Below, one piece after another: positions 1 through 11,822 of a DNA stretch of 64,000 nucleotides. The stretch is from Planococcus salinus (GTDB taxonomy: Bacteria; Bacillota; Bacilli; Bacillales_A; Planococcaceae). Position numbers and translations under genes: made by a program. The stretch lies in NCBI RefSeq assembly GCF_003719725.1, contig NZ_RIAX01000001.1, positions 248,001-312,000 on the forward strand, written 5' to 3'. Position 1 is the first letter of the stretch. Every line of letters begins with the position of its first letter. The notes beneath the pieces are model-generated. The model was not told the origin of the DNA. It did not search any database and saw only the letters and a program-made list of their open reading frames with translations.

Positions 1-1839
1 GATATGGAAAAGCATTTGAAAAAGAATGGCGCTTCCCATATCCTGGCCATCGATACGATTCATGCCGCCACAGAAAAACGGTCGGCTTTCGGTAAATTGA
101 TCGGTCAACGAAAAGCGGTACAACACCATATTCGTGAACATTTCCCGGCAGCTTTAACGGCTGAAGCGGAAGCGTTGCTGATCGGCGAACGGGAAACGAT
201 GACCGAGGAAGACCGTCTTGTTTACCAGACACTCGGCATTACGCATCTTTTTGCCATATCGGGTCTCCACGTGGGGATTGTTTCAGGAATGCTGTATTTT
301 CTGCTGATCCGCCTTCATATCCGGAAAGAAACGGCGATCTTGCTTTTGCTGGTGGCTTTGCCGATGTATGCGGTGGTTGCAGGAGGGGCACCTTCCGTAT
401 GGCGCGCGGTGAGCATGGTATTGACGGTATTGGTAGCCAGCCTTTTCGGTGCCAGGTTGCCGATTGCACAGGTTTTGCTGCTCAGTCTCTGCGCATTTGT
501 GCTGCTGGACCCGTACGTCATGTATCAAATCGGCTTTCAGCTGTCCTATGGAGCGTCTTTTGGCATCATTTATTCCATTCGCTTCCTCTCTGCATCACAA
601 TCGCTTGTGAAAACAGGTTTTTTGGTGACATGCATCGCTCAGCTGTCACTATATCCTTTGCTGCTGTTCTATTTTTATGAGCTGTCGGTGTCAGCTTTTT
701 TCGTCAACAGTATATTTGTCCCTTTATACACCATGCTTATTTTGCCTGTTAATTTTATACTGCTTTTTTTGACGTGGGCGTTTCCGCCGGCCGCCGATCT
801 GATTTTTCACTTTTATGAGCCGCTTCGCTCGTGGATTGGTGGTGTGATGGAGTGGCTGTCGTTCCTGCCTTTTCAAATGTGGAATCCAGGAAAGCCGGAG
901 CCGCTTGTTCTGGCGTTGCTGATTGCGACGGTTCTGCTGTTCTATTCACTGGCTGAACAAGGTTTCAAGTATCGGCAATTGCTGATCCTGCTGTTGCCGG
1001 CGGCTGCCTTCAGTTTATGGCCTTATGCGGACCCCGCTTTGAAAGTGACATTTCTGGACGTCGGTCAAGGAGACAGTGCGGTCGTTGAGTTGCCGTACCG
1101 GAGGGCGGTATATCTGATCGATACGGGCGGTGTCCTGCGTTTTGATGCAGAAGAATTCAAAAAACGGCAACGGCCGTATGAAGTGGGGCGGCAAGTGGTC
1201 GCCCCTTATTTAAAAGGCAAAGGCATTTCGACGATTGACGCCCTGATCCTGTCTCACCCGGACGCTGACCATGCTGAAGGGGCGGACGAGATTTTCCGGC
1301 TTTTTCGGGTGAAGGAACTTCATGCGACGCCTGGATCTGCCGCCACGGATTTAATGAAGGCGTTGTCGGCTGCGGCAAAAGAAGCGGATATTCATTATCC
1401 GGGAAAAGGATCCGAATGGGAGGAAGGCGGCATCCAGTTTTCCTATTGGGCACCGGAAGATACGGAGTATGAAGGAAATAACGATTCGCTGGTACTGAAA
1501 ATGGAAAAAGAAGCGTTCAGTGTGTTGTTTACCGGGGATTTGGAAGTGGCAGGGGAAAATAAAATTGTGGAACGGCATAAAGAGGAGCTGCGGGGCACCA
1601 CCATCCTGAAAGTCGGGCATCATGGCAGCAAGACGTCAAGCGGCCAGTCTTTTCTGGAAGCCGCTTCTCCAAAACTGTCCATTTTTTCAACCGGCAAAGA
1701 CAACCGCTACGGCCACCCGACGGAAGAAGTGGTGGAGCGGTTTCAGTCACTGGGGCTGCCGACTTTGAATACAGCAGAATCAGGAACCATTGAAATTGAG
1801 TATGAAAATGGAGCCGTCTCCGTTCAAACCATGCGATGA
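1..1839 (+). CDS. comEC: DNA internalization protein ComEC/Rec2, 5' truncated
   Basis: ComEC forms the membrane channel that carries single-stranded transforming DNA into the cytoplasm. The frame is open at base 1, so the start lies outside the window; the visible 612 residues compare with about 770 in B. subtilis, so roughly the first 150 residues are missing. A polytopic competence domain (about residues 60-340, with FAISGLHVG and many membrane segments) is followed by a metallo-beta-lactamase-like domain opening with FLDVGQGDS near residue 350, with metal-site motifs SHPDADHAEG near 418 and VGHHGSKTSS further on. This C-terminal domain is thought to degrade the non-transported strand. The gene ends at a strong terminator shared with the convergent yqzM. 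Together with comGA-GG at the far end of the window it indicates a competence apparatus. Confidence 0.95.
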   Translation, partial: DMEKHLKKNGASHILAIDTIHAATEKRSAFGKLIGQRKAVQHHIREHFPAALTAEAEALLIGERETMTEEDRLVYQTLGITHLFAISGLHVGIVSGMLYFLLIRLHIRKETAILLLLVALPMYAVVAGGAPSVWRAVSMVLTVLVASLFGARLPIAQVLLLSLCAFVLLDPYVMYQIGFQLSYGASFGIIYSIRFLSASQSLVKTGFLVTCIAQLSLYPLLLFYFYELSVSAFFVNSIFVPLYTMLILPVNFILLFLTWAFPPAADLIFHFYEPLRSWIGGVMEWLSFLPFQMWNPGKPEPLVLALLIATVLLFYSLAEQGFKYRQLLILLLPAAAFSLWPYADPALKVTFLDVGQGDSAVVELPYRRAVYLIDTGGVLRFDAEEFKKRQRPYEVGRQVVAPYLKGKGISTIDALILSHPDADHAEGADEIFRLFRVKELHATPGSAATDLMKALSAAAKEADIHYPGKGSEWEEGGIQFSYWAPEDTEYEGNNDSLVLKMEKEAFSVLFTGDLEVAGENKIVERHKEELRGTTILKVGHHGSKTSSGQSFLEAASPKLSIFSTGKDNRYGHPTEEVVERFQSLGLPTLNTAESGTIEIEYENGAVSVQTMR

Positions 1840-1845
1840 AAAGAA

Positions 1846-1877
1846 AAAAGCCCCGGCTTGCCGCCGGGGCTTTTCAT
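1846..1877. terminator. Bidirectional terminator between comEC and yqzM
   Basis: An 11-bp stem (AAAAGCCCCGG / CCGGGGCTTTT) with a 7-nt loop starts just after the comEC stop. A-rich and T-rich flanks let it work on both strands. Confidence 0.85.
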
Positions 1878-1882
1878 CCTTT

Positions 1883-2017
1883 TTATCGAGCCATAAATTC
1901 AACGACCGCCGCAATGATAAAGATAACTGCGAAAAAACCAAAAGAAACTACAAAGCCCATTCCGGCATCTATTGCGTCGTTTCGCTTCGACTGTACATTC
2001 TGTTCAAATTCATTCAT
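1883..2017 (-). CDS. yqzM: YqzM family small membrane protein
   Basis: This 44-residue gene reads on the minus strand between comEC and holA, the position of yqzM in B. subtilis. It begins MNEFEQNVQSKRND and continues into one hydrophobic segment (about residues 20-40), ending EFMAR. A strong AGGAGGGG ribosome site lies 3 nt before the ATG. The function of this family is unknown to me. The short polar N-terminus followed by a single membrane span and the conserved location next to comEC are the only clues. It converges on comEC and shares its terminator. Confidence 0.85.
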   Translation of the reverse strand: MNEFEQNVQSKRNDAIDAGMGFVVSFGFFAVIFIIAAVVEFMAR

Positions 2018-2172
2018 TGCTACCCCTCCTAATTCCCTCTAATTATAAGTGAAACAGCTTGAAAAATCCAGATTGAACGAATTTTTAATGGCGGAAATTC
2101 CGCATCGTCACAAAAACGACAAATAGCATCCGTGTGTGAAATCCGTTATAGTAGAAGGAGGGAGGCAGAATT

Positions 2173-3207
2173 ATGATTACTTCAATTTGGAAAGCCATAC
2201 GCAGCGGCCAAATAGATCCCGTATACCTGATTTCGGGCCCGGAAAGCTATTTTATCGAAAAAACATTGGATTTATTAAAAGAAAAAATGACTGATGGTGA
2301 CCTGGAGCTGTCCCATTTTGACTTGGATGAAGTTCCTGTAGACCATGTGATCGAAGAAGCGGATACGTTTCCGTTTTTCAGTGACCGGAAATTAATCATC
2401 GCCAAGAATGCCTCTTTCCTGAAAGCGGCAGAGCGGGGCAAAGAGAAAATCGACCACAACCTGAAAGCCCTTGAGGCCTGGCTGAAAAATCCGCCGGCGA
2501 GCAGCGTGACCGTGTTTATCGCACCTTATGAAAAATTGGATGAACGCAAGAAAATGACGAAACTGATGAAACAGCACACTGTTTTGATAGAAGCCAAGCC
2601 GTTGCAGAGCAACGAACTGGAAACATGGATCGATCATGAAGCGAGGAATTTCGGCAAACGGATCGACCGGAAAGGCGCACAGAAACTGATTGAGATGGTA
2701 GGCACAAATTTAACGTTACTGTCTTCTGAAATCGAAAAAATGTCGCTGTACCTCGGTTCGGAATACGAAGACATCACCATTCCTCTCATTGAAGAGATGA
2801 CAGCGAGAACGCTTGAGCAGGACGCTTTCAAAATGCTGCAATCGTATCTGGACGGCAACATCAGTACTGCCCTCAGCGTCTACTATGACCTGATCAGGCA
2901 AAAGGAAGAGCCGGTGGCATTGACGGCGTTGCTGGCGTCTCAGATCCGTTTCATGATCCACGTATTTTACCTGCAGAAGAAAGGCTATCACGCACAGCAG
3001 ATCTCCAAGCAGTTAAAAGCGCATCCATACCGTGTGAAACTGCTGGTGGAAAAACGGCAGCAAATTTCCGAACAGCGCCTGCTGGAAGTGCTGGGCGATT
3101 TGGCCGACATTGACCTGGAGCTGAAGACCAACAGCGGCAACCGGGAACGGATTCTGGAGTTTTTCTTGATGAAAAGAAAAACGCAGGCACCAGAAGGAAG
3201 AAGATAA
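2173..3207 (+). CDS. holA: DNA polymerase III delta subunit
   Basis: HolA (YqeN in B. subtilis) is the clamp-loader subunit that opens the beta sliding clamp. The 344-residue length fits the family. The N-terminus shows the typical delta layout: SIWKAIRSGQIDPVYLISG, then YFIEKTLDLLKEKM, and a C-terminal helical collar domain around residues 210-335. As expected for delta, it is an AAA+ fold without a usable P-loop. The ATG at 2173 follows GGAGGGAGG. A TATAGT hexamer about 20 bp upstream suggests its own promoter. It stands alone, converging on rpsT. Confidence 0.93.
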   Translation: MITSIWKAIRSGQIDPVYLISGPESYFIEKTLDLLKEKMTDGDLELSHFDLDEVPVDHVIEEADTFPFFSDRKLIIAKNASFLKAAERGKEKIDHNLKALEAWLKNPPASSVTVFIAPYEKLDERKKMTKLMKQHTVLIEAKPLQSNELETWIDHEARNFGKRIDRKGAQKLIEMVGTNLTLLSSEIEKMSLYLGSEYEDITIPLIEEMTARTLEQDAFKMLQSYLDGNISTALSVYYDLIRQKEEPVALTALLASQIRFMIHVFYLQKKGYHAQQISKQLKAHPYRVKLLVEKRQQISEQRLLEVLGDLADIDLELKTNSGNRERILEFFLMKRKTQAPEGRR

Positions 3208-3305
3208 GCAGAAAATGCGGTAACCGGGCGCAGGGCTTATCTGAACCTTCTGCTGTGAGCCACCGATAGGATCAGCTGAAGCAACACGGTTCAAAACGAC
3301 ACAAT

Positions 3306-3347
3306 AAAAAATGCCGGCTCCCTCTGAAAGGGAACCGGCATTTTTTA
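3306..3347. terminator. Terminator of rpsT, also facing holA
   Basis: A long stem (ATGCCGG...TCCC paired with GGGA.CCGGCAT) with A6 on the left and T6 on the right lies directly after the rpsT stop on the minus strand and can stop transcription from both sides. Confidence 0.85.
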
Positions 3348-3349
3348 TG

Positions 3350-3601
3350 TTACGCTTGTTTTTTCATCAAGCGAGATTTTTTACGGGCTGCAGTGTTTTT
3401 GTGGATTAAGCCTTTAGAAGCCGCTTTTTCCACTTGTTGGATCGCCGCTTTCACAGAATCGCCAGCGTTTTCAGCGTTGTTTGCTAAAGCTTGCTCCGCT
3501 TTTTTAACAGTTGAACGCATAGCTGATTTTTCCTGTGAGTTTTGTGCGTTTTTCTTTTCATTCGTGCGCACGCGCTTGATTGCAGATTTAATGTTTGGCA
3601 T
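3350..3601 (-). CDS. rpsT: 30S ribosomal protein S20
   Basis: S20 is a small basic primary binder of 16S rRNA. The 83-residue product starts MPNIKSAIKRVRTNEKK, the classic S20 opening, and is rich in Lys and Arg with an Ala-rich helical middle. I chose the ATG at 3601 because AGGAGG lies 8 nt upstream; an in-frame GTG three codons earlier is too close to that site. It stands alone on the minus strand between holA and lepA, as in B. subtilis, with its own promoter and terminator. Confidence 0.96.
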   Translation of the reverse strand: MPNIKSAIKRVRTNEKKNAQNSQEKSAMRSTVKKAEQALANNAENAGDSVKAAIQQVEKAASKGLIHKNTAARKKSRLMKKQA

Positions 3602-3676
3602 GTCTTTCACCTCCTAGACAAAAGGAACAGAGATATAAACATCTCATATCTTTAATGTCTCTATACAACATGAGTT

Positions 3677-3705
3677 ATTCTATCAAATCGTTAAAAGGAA
3701 TGCAA
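3677..3705 (-). promoter_or_regulatory. SigA-type promoter of rpsT
   Basis: Read on the minus strand: TTGCAT, 17 bp, TAGAAT, about 75 bp before the rpsT start. The leader is AT-rich. Confidence 0.65.
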
Positions 3706-3759
3706 TAGATACGTGGAAAGAAGTTTCACTTGACAGCAAAAGCTTTCCGCAGGGATTCA

Positions 3760-3788
3760 TTGCTCAATGTCCATGACACTGCTATAAT
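3760..3788 (+). promoter_or_regulatory. SigA-type promoter of lepA
   Basis: TTGCTC, 17 bp, TATAAT with an extended TGC before the -10, 30 bp upstream of the lepA ATG. Confidence 0.7.
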
Positions 3789-3817
3789 TCATAGTAGTTT
3801 ATATAGGAGTGAAGAGA

Positions 3818-5647
3818 ATGAACTTAGAGCAGAAAATAGCGCGGCAAAGCAAGATTCGTAACTTTTCCATCATCGCCCATATCGATCATGGGAAATCCAC
3901 GCTTGCAGACCGTATACTGGAACTTACCAAAGCATTGACTTCACGTGAAATGAAAGCGCAGCTGCTGGATTCGATGGATCTGGAACGCGAACGCGGCATC
4001 ACGATCAAATTGAACGCAGTGCAATTGAATTATACCGCCAAAGACGGTGAAACGTATATCCTGCATTTAATCGACACTCCGGGACACGTCGACTTCACTT
4101 ATGAAGTTTCCCGCAGTCTGGCCGCCTGTGAAGGAGCGGTGCTGGTGGTGGATGCGGCACAAGGCATTGAAGCGCAGACATTGGCGAATGTCTATTTGGC
4201 GTTGGACAATGACCTGGAGATTCTGCCGGTCATCAATAAAATCGATTTGCCGGCAGCCGATCCGGAACGGGTTCGCCAGGAAGTTGAAGATGTCATCGGT
4301 TTGGACGCATCCGAAGCGGTGCTGGCGTCTGCCAAAGCAGGCATCGGCATCGAAGAGATCCTGGAGCAGGTGGTCGAGAAAGTGCCAGCTCCTCAAGGAG
4401 ACCCTGAAGCGCCGTTAAAGGCATTGATTTTTGACTCGATGTATGACCCTTACCGGGGAGTCATCGCCTATATCCGTATTATGGAAGGAACGGTAAAACC
4501 GGGTGACAAAATCAAGATGATGGCGTCCGGCAAAGAATTCGAAGTGGCCGAAGCCGGCGTTTTCACACCGAAAGCGACTTTGCGCGACGAATTGACAGTC
4601 GGTGATGTAGGTTATTTGACCGCCGCCATCAAAAATGTCGCCGATTCGAGAGTGGGGGATACCATCACGTTGGCGAACCACCCAGCCGAACAGGCGCTTC
4701 CGGGCTACCGCCGTTTAAATCCGATGGTGTACTGCGGGCTGTATCCGATCGACACAGCGAAATACAATGATCTTCGTGACGCGCTGGAAAAATTGGAGTT
4801 GAACGATGCAGCGCTCCAGTTTGAACCGGAATCGTCACAGGCACTTGGCTTTGGCTACCGCTGTGGGTTCCTCGGCCTTCTTCATATGGAAATCATACAG
4901 GAACGCATCGAACGGGAATTCAATATCGATTTGATCACGACAGCACCAAGTGTTATTTACAATGTGCATATGACAGATGGCGAAGTCTTGCATATCGATA
5001 ACCCCGCAATGATGCCGGATCCTCAAAAAATCCGTGTCATCGAAGAGCCGTATGTCAAAGCGACCATCATGGTGCCGAATGATTTTGTCGGTCCGGTGAT
5101 GGAAATCTGTCAGAACAAACGGGGCAATTTCATCAATATGGATTATGTCGATTCGACCCGTGTCAGCATCATCTATGAGCTGCCACTTGCGGAAATCGTC
5201 TATGACTTTTTCGACCAGTTGAAATCCGGTACAAAAGGATACGCTTCTTTCGATTATGAGCTGATCGGTTACAAAGAGTCGAAACTGGTGAAAATGGATA
5301 TCCTGTTGAATTCTGAACAAGTGGATGCATTAAGTTTTATTGTCCATCGCGATTTCGCTTATGAGCGTGGGAAAGTCATTGTCGATAAATTGAAGACACT
5401 GATTCCGCGCCAGCAATTTGAAGTGCCGATCCAGGCAGCGATCGGTCAAAAAATCATTGCCCGCCAAACAATCAGCGCCATCCGGAAAAATGTTCTCTCC
5501 AAATGTTACGGAGGCGACATTTCACGGAAACGGAAGCTTCTTGACAAACAAAAAGAAGGTAAAAAGCGCATGAAGCAGGTTGGCTCTGTTGAAGTACCGC
5601 AAGAAGCATTCATGGCCATCCTGAAAATGGATGACCAGTCAAAATAA
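3818..5647 (+). CDS. lepA: Elongation factor 4 (LepA) GTPase
   Basis: LepA is a translational GTPase that acts on stalled or assembling ribosomes. The 609-residue protein has the G1 loop AHIDHGKST, the effector RGITIK, G3 DTPGHVDF and G4 NKIDLP in the first 140 residues, then EF-G-like domains II, III and V. The LepA-specific C-terminal domain ends the protein ([20 protein letters not shown] near residue 570). The ATG at 3818 is favoured over an in-frame GTG at 3809 because AGGAG at 3805-3809 overlaps the GTG and stands 8 nt before the ATG. A terminator follows and hemW begins 56 bp later. Confidence 0.96.
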   Translation: MNLEQKIARQSKIRNFSIIAHIDHGKSTLADRILELTKALTSREMKAQLLDSMDLERERGITIKLNAVQLNYTAKDGETYILHLIDTPGHVDFTYEVSRSLAACEGAVLVVDAAQGIEAQTLANVYLALDNDLEILPVINKIDLPAADPERVRQEVEDVIGLDASEAVLASAKAGIGIEEILEQVVEKVPAPQGDPEAPLKALIFDSMYDPYRGVIAYIRIMEGTVKPGDKIKMMASGKEFEVAEAGVFTPKATLRDELTVGDVGYLTAAIKNVADSRVGDTITLANHPAEQALPGYRRLNPMVYCGLYPIDTAKYNDLRDALEKLELNDAALQFEPESSQALGFGYRCGFLGLLHMEIIQERIEREFNIDLITTAPSVIYNVHMTDGEVLHIDNPAMMPDPQKIRVIEEPYVKATIMVPNDFVGPVMEICQNKRGNFINMDYVDSTRVSIIYELPLAEIVYDFFDQLKSGTKGYASFDYELIGYKESKLVKMDILLNSEQVDALSFIVHRDFAYERGKVIVDKLKTLIPRQQFEVPIQAAIGQKIIARQTISAIRKNVLSKCYGGDISRKRKLLDKQKEGKKRMKQVGSVEVPQEAFMAILKMDDQSK

Positions 5648-5652
5648 ACGAA

Positions 5653-5687
5653 AAAAGGAGGCCGGAATTTGCGCCTCCTTTTCTTTT
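5653..5687 (+). terminator. Terminator of lepA
   Basis: AAAAGGAGGC pairs with GCCTCCTTTT around a 10-nt loop, followed by CTTTT, just after the lepA stop. Confidence 0.75.
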
Positions 5688-5703
5688 GGAAAGAAGGAAT
5701 ACT

Positions 5704-6843
5704 ATGGTAAAGGGATTGTATATCCATATCCCATTCTGCCACCAGATCTGTTTTTATTGTGATTTCAACAAGGTTTTCTTTAAGGACCAGCCAGTGGATG
5801 CCTATATTGATTCACTGGGAAGAGAATTGGCGCTGTGGAAGCAGGAAGGCGCGTTCGCTCGACCGCTGGAGACGATTTTCCTGGGCGGCGGCACGCCGAC
5901 TGCACTGACGCCGGAACAACTGGAGAAACTGCTGTCTTATATCCATCAATACGTCCCGATGGCTGACAATTTGGAATGGAGTTCGGAAGCGAATCCCGAC
6001 GAATTGACAAAAGACAAGCTGCAGGTATTGTTTGACGGCGGCGTCAACCGATTGAGCATGGGAGTCCAGTCATTCGACCAGGACCTGTTGAAGCGGCTTG
6101 GCAGAACCCACAGCAATGAGCATGTCAGCCGGGCGCTTGAAGAGGCGAGACAAGTCGGTTTTACGAATATCAGTTTTGATTTGATGTATGGGTTGCCGGG
6201 TCAGACGATGGAGCAGTGGGAAGACACCTTGAAACAGGCTTTTTCGTTCGAACTGCCCCATTTCTCGGCGTATTCGCTGATCATCGAACCAAAGACGGTT
6301 TTCTATAATCTCATGACAAAAGGTAAATTGAATACAGTGACGGAAGATCTGGAAGCTGCCATGTACGATAAGCTGATGGCTGAAATGGACCGGCATGGCC
6401 TGGAGCAATACGAAATCTCGAACTTCGCCAAACCCGGATTTGAATCGCACCATAATTTATTGTACTGGAACAACGAAGAATACATCGGTGCAGGAGCCGG
6501 TGCCCATGGTTATGTAAAAGGTGTCCGTTACTCCAACGCAGGACCGCTGAAAAAATACATGGAGCCGCTGGACGAAGGCAAGCGTCCTGTCCTGAATATC
6601 CATGAAGTCCCGTTCCACGAAAAAATGGAAGAAGAAATGTTTCTCGGTCTGCGGAAGACGACCGGCGTTTCACTGTCGCATTTCCAGCAAAAGTTCGGCC
6701 GGCCGATGGAAGAGGTTTACGGAGAGATCCTGAAAAAAGAGATGGAAAAGCAAAACCTCGCCATCGACGGCGGTTTTATCAAACTGACGAAAAAAGGACG
6801 GTTTGTCGGAAATGAAGTATTTGAGCAGTTTCTTTTAGGTTAA
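5704..6843 (+). CDS. hemW: Heme chaperone HemW (radical SAM)
   Basis: HemW is a radical SAM protein that binds heme and hands it to target proteins; it was long annotated as coproporphyrinogen dehydrogenase. The N-terminus reads GLYIHIPFCHQICFYCDF. The CX3CX2C iron-sulfur motif is followed by DF and lacks the extra Cys of true HemN, which supports HemW. GGGTPT (SAM binding) and ANPDELT follow, with a C-terminal HemN-like domain. The 379-residue length matches B. subtilis YqeR. The ATG at 5704 follows AAGGA; an earlier in-frame TTG has no ribosome site. It sits between lepA and hrcA, the usual Bacillales order. Confidence 0.92.
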   Translation: MVKGLYIHIPFCHQICFYCDFNKVFFKDQPVDAYIDSLGRELALWKQEGAFARPLETIFLGGGTPTALTPEQLEKLLSYIHQYVPMADNLEWSSEANPDELTKDKLQVLFDGGVNRLSMGVQSFDQDLLKRLGRTHSNEHVSRALEEARQVGFTNISFDLMYGLPGQTMEQWEDTLKQAFSFELPHFSAYSLIIEPKTVFYNLMTKGKLNTVTEDLEAAMYDKLMAEMDRHGLEQYEISNFAKPGFESHHNLLYWNNEEYIGAGAGAHGYVKGVRYSNAGPLKKYMEPLDEGKRPVLNIHEVPFHEKMEEEMFLGLRKTTGVSLSHFQQKFGRPMEEVYGEILKKEMEKQNLAIDGGFIKLTKKGRFVGNEVFEQFLLG

Positions 6844-6874
6844 CCATATATCAGAAGATGGTTGATTTTGCTTT
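6842..6874 (+). terminator. Weak terminator after hemW
   Basis: AACCAT pairs with ATGGTT around a 10-nt loop, followed by a T-rich tract. The stem is short, so some readthrough into the hrcA operon is possible. Confidence 0.4.
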
Positions 6875-6953
6875 ATAGAAAAGATGAGAAGCTTCAACTT
6901 ACTTATGTGAAGTAAATAAACTTCAGTCCTTCAAACTAAAAAAATCGCATGCG

Positions 6954-6982
6954 TTGACAAGCCGAATGGAATTTGGTAATTT
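6954..6982 (+). promoter_or_regulatory. SigA-type promoter of the hrcA operon
   Basis: TTGACA, 17 bp, TAATTT with an extended TGG. It ends 10 bp before the CIRCE operator, so HrcA bound there would cover the start of transcription. Confidence 0.75.
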
Positions 6983-6992
6983 TATTGTAGTA

Positions 6993-7019
6993 TTAGCACT
7001 CGACATCATAGAGTGCTAA
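6993..7019 (+). promoter_or_regulatory. CIRCE operator for HrcA
   Basis: A perfect CIRCE element: TTAGCACTC, 9 bp, GAGTGCTAA. It is the binding site of the HrcA repressor encoded directly downstream and places hrcA-grpE-dnaK under heat-shock autoregulation. Confidence 0.98.
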
Positions 7020-7033
7020 CAGAGGTGATGATC

Positions 7034-8065
7034 ATGTTAACAGAACGGCAACTGCTCATTTTGAAAGTGACAGTGGATGATTTTATTCAATCAGCACAGC
7101 CGGTGGGATCGAACCAACTCTCAAAAAAACCAGAAATTCCGTTTAGTTCAGCTACCATCCGCAACGAGATGGCCGATTTGGAAGGTCTCGGTTTTCTTGA
7201 AAAAACTCATACTTCTTCAGGGCGTGTGCCGTCCGAAAAAGGATATCGCTATTATGTCGATCACTTATTGACACCCCGTCCGCTGCCGCAGCAGGATATT
7301 GTGCAGCTGCGGTCGATATTCGATGACAAAATCGCTGAAACTGAGGAAGTAATCAAGCGGTCAGCAATGATATTGTCGGAACTGACGAATTACACGTCCA
7401 TTCTGCTCGGCCCGGATGTGCGCAAGCATGTATTGAAAAGGCTGTCGATTGTTCCTTTGAGCTCTGACACGGCAGTGGCGATCATAGTTACAGACGGTGG
7501 ACATGTCGAAAACCGGGTGTTTACACTGCCTTCCGGATTGGATGCAGGAGATATCGAAAAGATGGTCAATATCCTGAACGAACGGCTGCTCGGTGTTCCG
7601 TTAAGCAACCTGCACCAGCGCTTGGAACAGGAGACTTTGACCATTCTCAAACAGCATGTCAATCGCTATGGCGAACTGTTTTCCACATTCCGAAAAGCAG
7701 TCGTGATGCCGCAGGAAGACAAAGTGTTCTACGGCGGAAAATTGAACATCCTCAACCAACCTGATTTTCATGACTTGCATAAAATCAGGGAGCTGATGGA
7801 TGTGATTGAAGAAGCCAAGCACATTCCGATGATTTTACCAGTCGGAAGCCAGGGTCTCCATATCCGCATCGGATCGGAGAACGTCCTTACCGCCATGGAA
7901 GACTGCAGTGTCATCACCGTTTCCTACGATATCGGTGAAGAACAGACCGGATCGATTGCCATTGTTGGGCCAAAACGGATGGATTACAAGCGGGTTGTCA
8001 CGTTGCTTGACATTTTAAGCGGTGATTTATCAAATGAGTTGACCCGCATGATGCGTGGCAAATGA
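7034..8065 (+). CDS. hrcA: Heat-inducible transcription repressor HrcA
   Basis: HrcA represses chaperone operons by binding CIRCE and is kept active by GroEL. The 343-residue protein starts MLTERQLLILKVTVDDFI and contains the winged-helix region SSATIRNEMADLEGLGFL and the conserved HTSSGRVPSEKGYRYYVDHL, then the GAF-like HrcA domain. The ATG at 7034 follows AGAGGTGATG; an in-frame GTG at 7013 lies inside the CIRCE element and can be ruled out. grpE follows after 19 bp. Confidence 0.97.
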   Translation: MLTERQLLILKVTVDDFIQSAQPVGSNQLSKKPEIPFSSATIRNEMADLEGLGFLEKTHTSSGRVPSEKGYRYYVDHLLTPRPLPQQDIVQLRSIFDDKIAETEEVIKRSAMILSELTNYTSILLGPDVRKHVLKRLSIVPLSSDTAVAIIVTDGGHVENRVFTLPSGLDAGDIEKMVNILNERLLGVPLSNLHQRLEQETLTILKQHVNRYGELFSTFRKAVVMPQEDKVFYGGKLNILNQPDFHDLHKIRELMDVIEEAKHIPMILPVGSQGLHIRIGSENVLTAMEDCSVITVSYDIGEEQTGSIAIVGPKRMDYKRVVTLLDILSGDLSNELTRMMRGK

Positions 8066-8084
8066 ACTAAAGGAGGAACAAATC

Positions 8085-10570
<2,486 letters not shown>

Positions 10571-10586
10571 GATATGCAGGAACTGG

Positions 10587-10621
10587 AAAAGTCAAAGCAA
10601 AGCAACATGCTTTGGCTTTTT
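10587..10621 (+). terminator. Hairpin terminator between dnaK and dnaJ
   Basis: AAAAGTCAAAGCA pairs with TGCTTTGGCTTTT (one G-T pair) around an 8-nt loop, followed by T. With the dnaJ promoter just behind it, this splits the heat-shock cluster into two units. Confidence 0.7.
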
Positions 10622-10629
10622 CAATGTCT

Positions 10630-10658
10630 TTGCAACCGTAATCCTAACCGTGTACAAT
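10630..10658 (+). promoter_or_regulatory. SigA-type promoter of dnaJ
   Basis: TTGCAA, 17 bp, TACAAT, 30 bp before the dnaJ start. No CIRCE element is visible here, so this promoter should not be under HrcA control. Confidence 0.7.
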
Positions 10659-10688
10659 TACAGTTGATTGCATTAGGGGAGTGAGCCG

Positions 10689-11807
10689 ATGAATAAACGA
10701 GATTATTATGAGGTATTGGGAGTGGAAAAAACAGCTTCCAAAGAAGAAATCAAAAAAGCTTACCGGAAGCTTTCAAAAAAATTCCATCCGGATATCAACA
10801 AAGACGCGGATGCTTCTGAGAAATTCCAGGAAGTAAAAGAAGCGTATGAAGTATTGAGTGACGATCAGAAACGGGCGCAATACGATCAGTTTGGCCATCA
10901 GGATCCAAACCAGGGCTTTGGCGGCTTCGGCGGCGGAGCAGACGGTTTCGGTTTCGAAGATATATTCAGTACATTTTTCGGTGGCGGCACAAGACGCCGT
11001 GACCCGAATGCACCGAGAAAAGGGGACGACCTGCAATATTCCATGAATATTGATTTTATGGACGCCGTATTCGGAAAAGACACGGAAGTTGAAATACCAC
11101 GAGACGAAACGTGTGAAACATGTGATGGGTCTGGAGCAAAACCCGGAACGAAAAAGAAAACATGTTCTTACTGTGAAGGTACCGGCCAGTTGAATGTGGC
11201 ACAGGATACACCTTTTGGGCGCATGGTCAACCGGAGAGCCTGCCATCATTGCCAGGGATCCGGTGAAATTATTGAAGAGAAATGCCGGACATGCCGCGGC
11301 GAAGGAACAGTCCGCAAACTCAGAAAGATCAAAGTCACGATCCCTGCAGGAGTGGATGATGGACAGCAGCTGCGTGTCGCAGGACAAGGCGGACCAGGAG
11401 TTAATGGTGGACCGGCCGGCGATTTATATGTCGTATTCCGTGTCAAACCGCATAAACAATTTGAACGTGAAGGCGATGATATCTACCTGGACTTGCCGAT
11501 TACGTTTGCGCAGGCTGCATTGGGCGACGACATCGAAGTGCCGACCGTTTCCGGGAAAGTGAAGCTGAAGATTCCGGCGGGTACTCAAAGCGGAGCGAGA
11601 TTCCGTCTGAAAGGCAAAGGTGTTAAAAATGTGCACGGATATGGTGTTGGCGACCAGCACATCATTATCCGAGTGAAAGTACCGACAAAATTGAACGAAA
11701 AGCAAAAGCAATTGCTCCGTGAATTTGCTGAAATCAGCGGTGATATTCCAGAAGAACAAAGCAGTTCGTTATTTGATAAGATCAAGCGGACGATCAAAGG
11801 TGAGTAA
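10689..11807 (+). CDS. dnaJ: Co-chaperone DnaJ (Hsp40)
   Basis: DnaJ delivers clients to DnaK and stimulates its ATPase. The 372-residue type I protein shows all domains in order: J domain with the HPD motif ([10 protein letters not shown]), a Gly/Phe-rich linker near residues 75-105, four zinc-binding CXXCXGXG repeats ([32 protein letters not shown]), and the C-terminal peptide-binding region. The ATG follows GGGGAGTGAGCCG. It heads a unit with prmA, rsmE and mtaB behind its own promoter. Confidence 0.98.
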   Translation: MNKRDYYEVLGVEKTASKEEIKKAYRKLSKKFHPDINKDADASEKFQEVKEAYEVLSDDQKRAQYDQFGHQDPNQGFGGFGGGADGFGFEDIFSTFFGGGTRRRDPNAPRKGDDLQYSMNIDFMDAVFGKDTEVEIPRDETCETCDGSGAKPGTKKKTCSYCEGTGQLNVAQDTPFGRMVNRRACHHCQGSGEIIEEKCRTCRGEGTVRKLRKIKVTIPAGVDDGQQLRVAGQGGPGVNGGPAGDLYVVFRVKPHKQFEREGDDIYLDLPITFAQAALGDDIEVPTVSGKVKLKIPAGTQSGARFRLKGKGVKNVHGYGVGDQHIIIRVKVPTKLNEKQKQLLREFAEISGDIPEEQSSSLFDKIKRTIKGE

Positions 11808-11822
11808 AGGAGCTGGTTGCGC

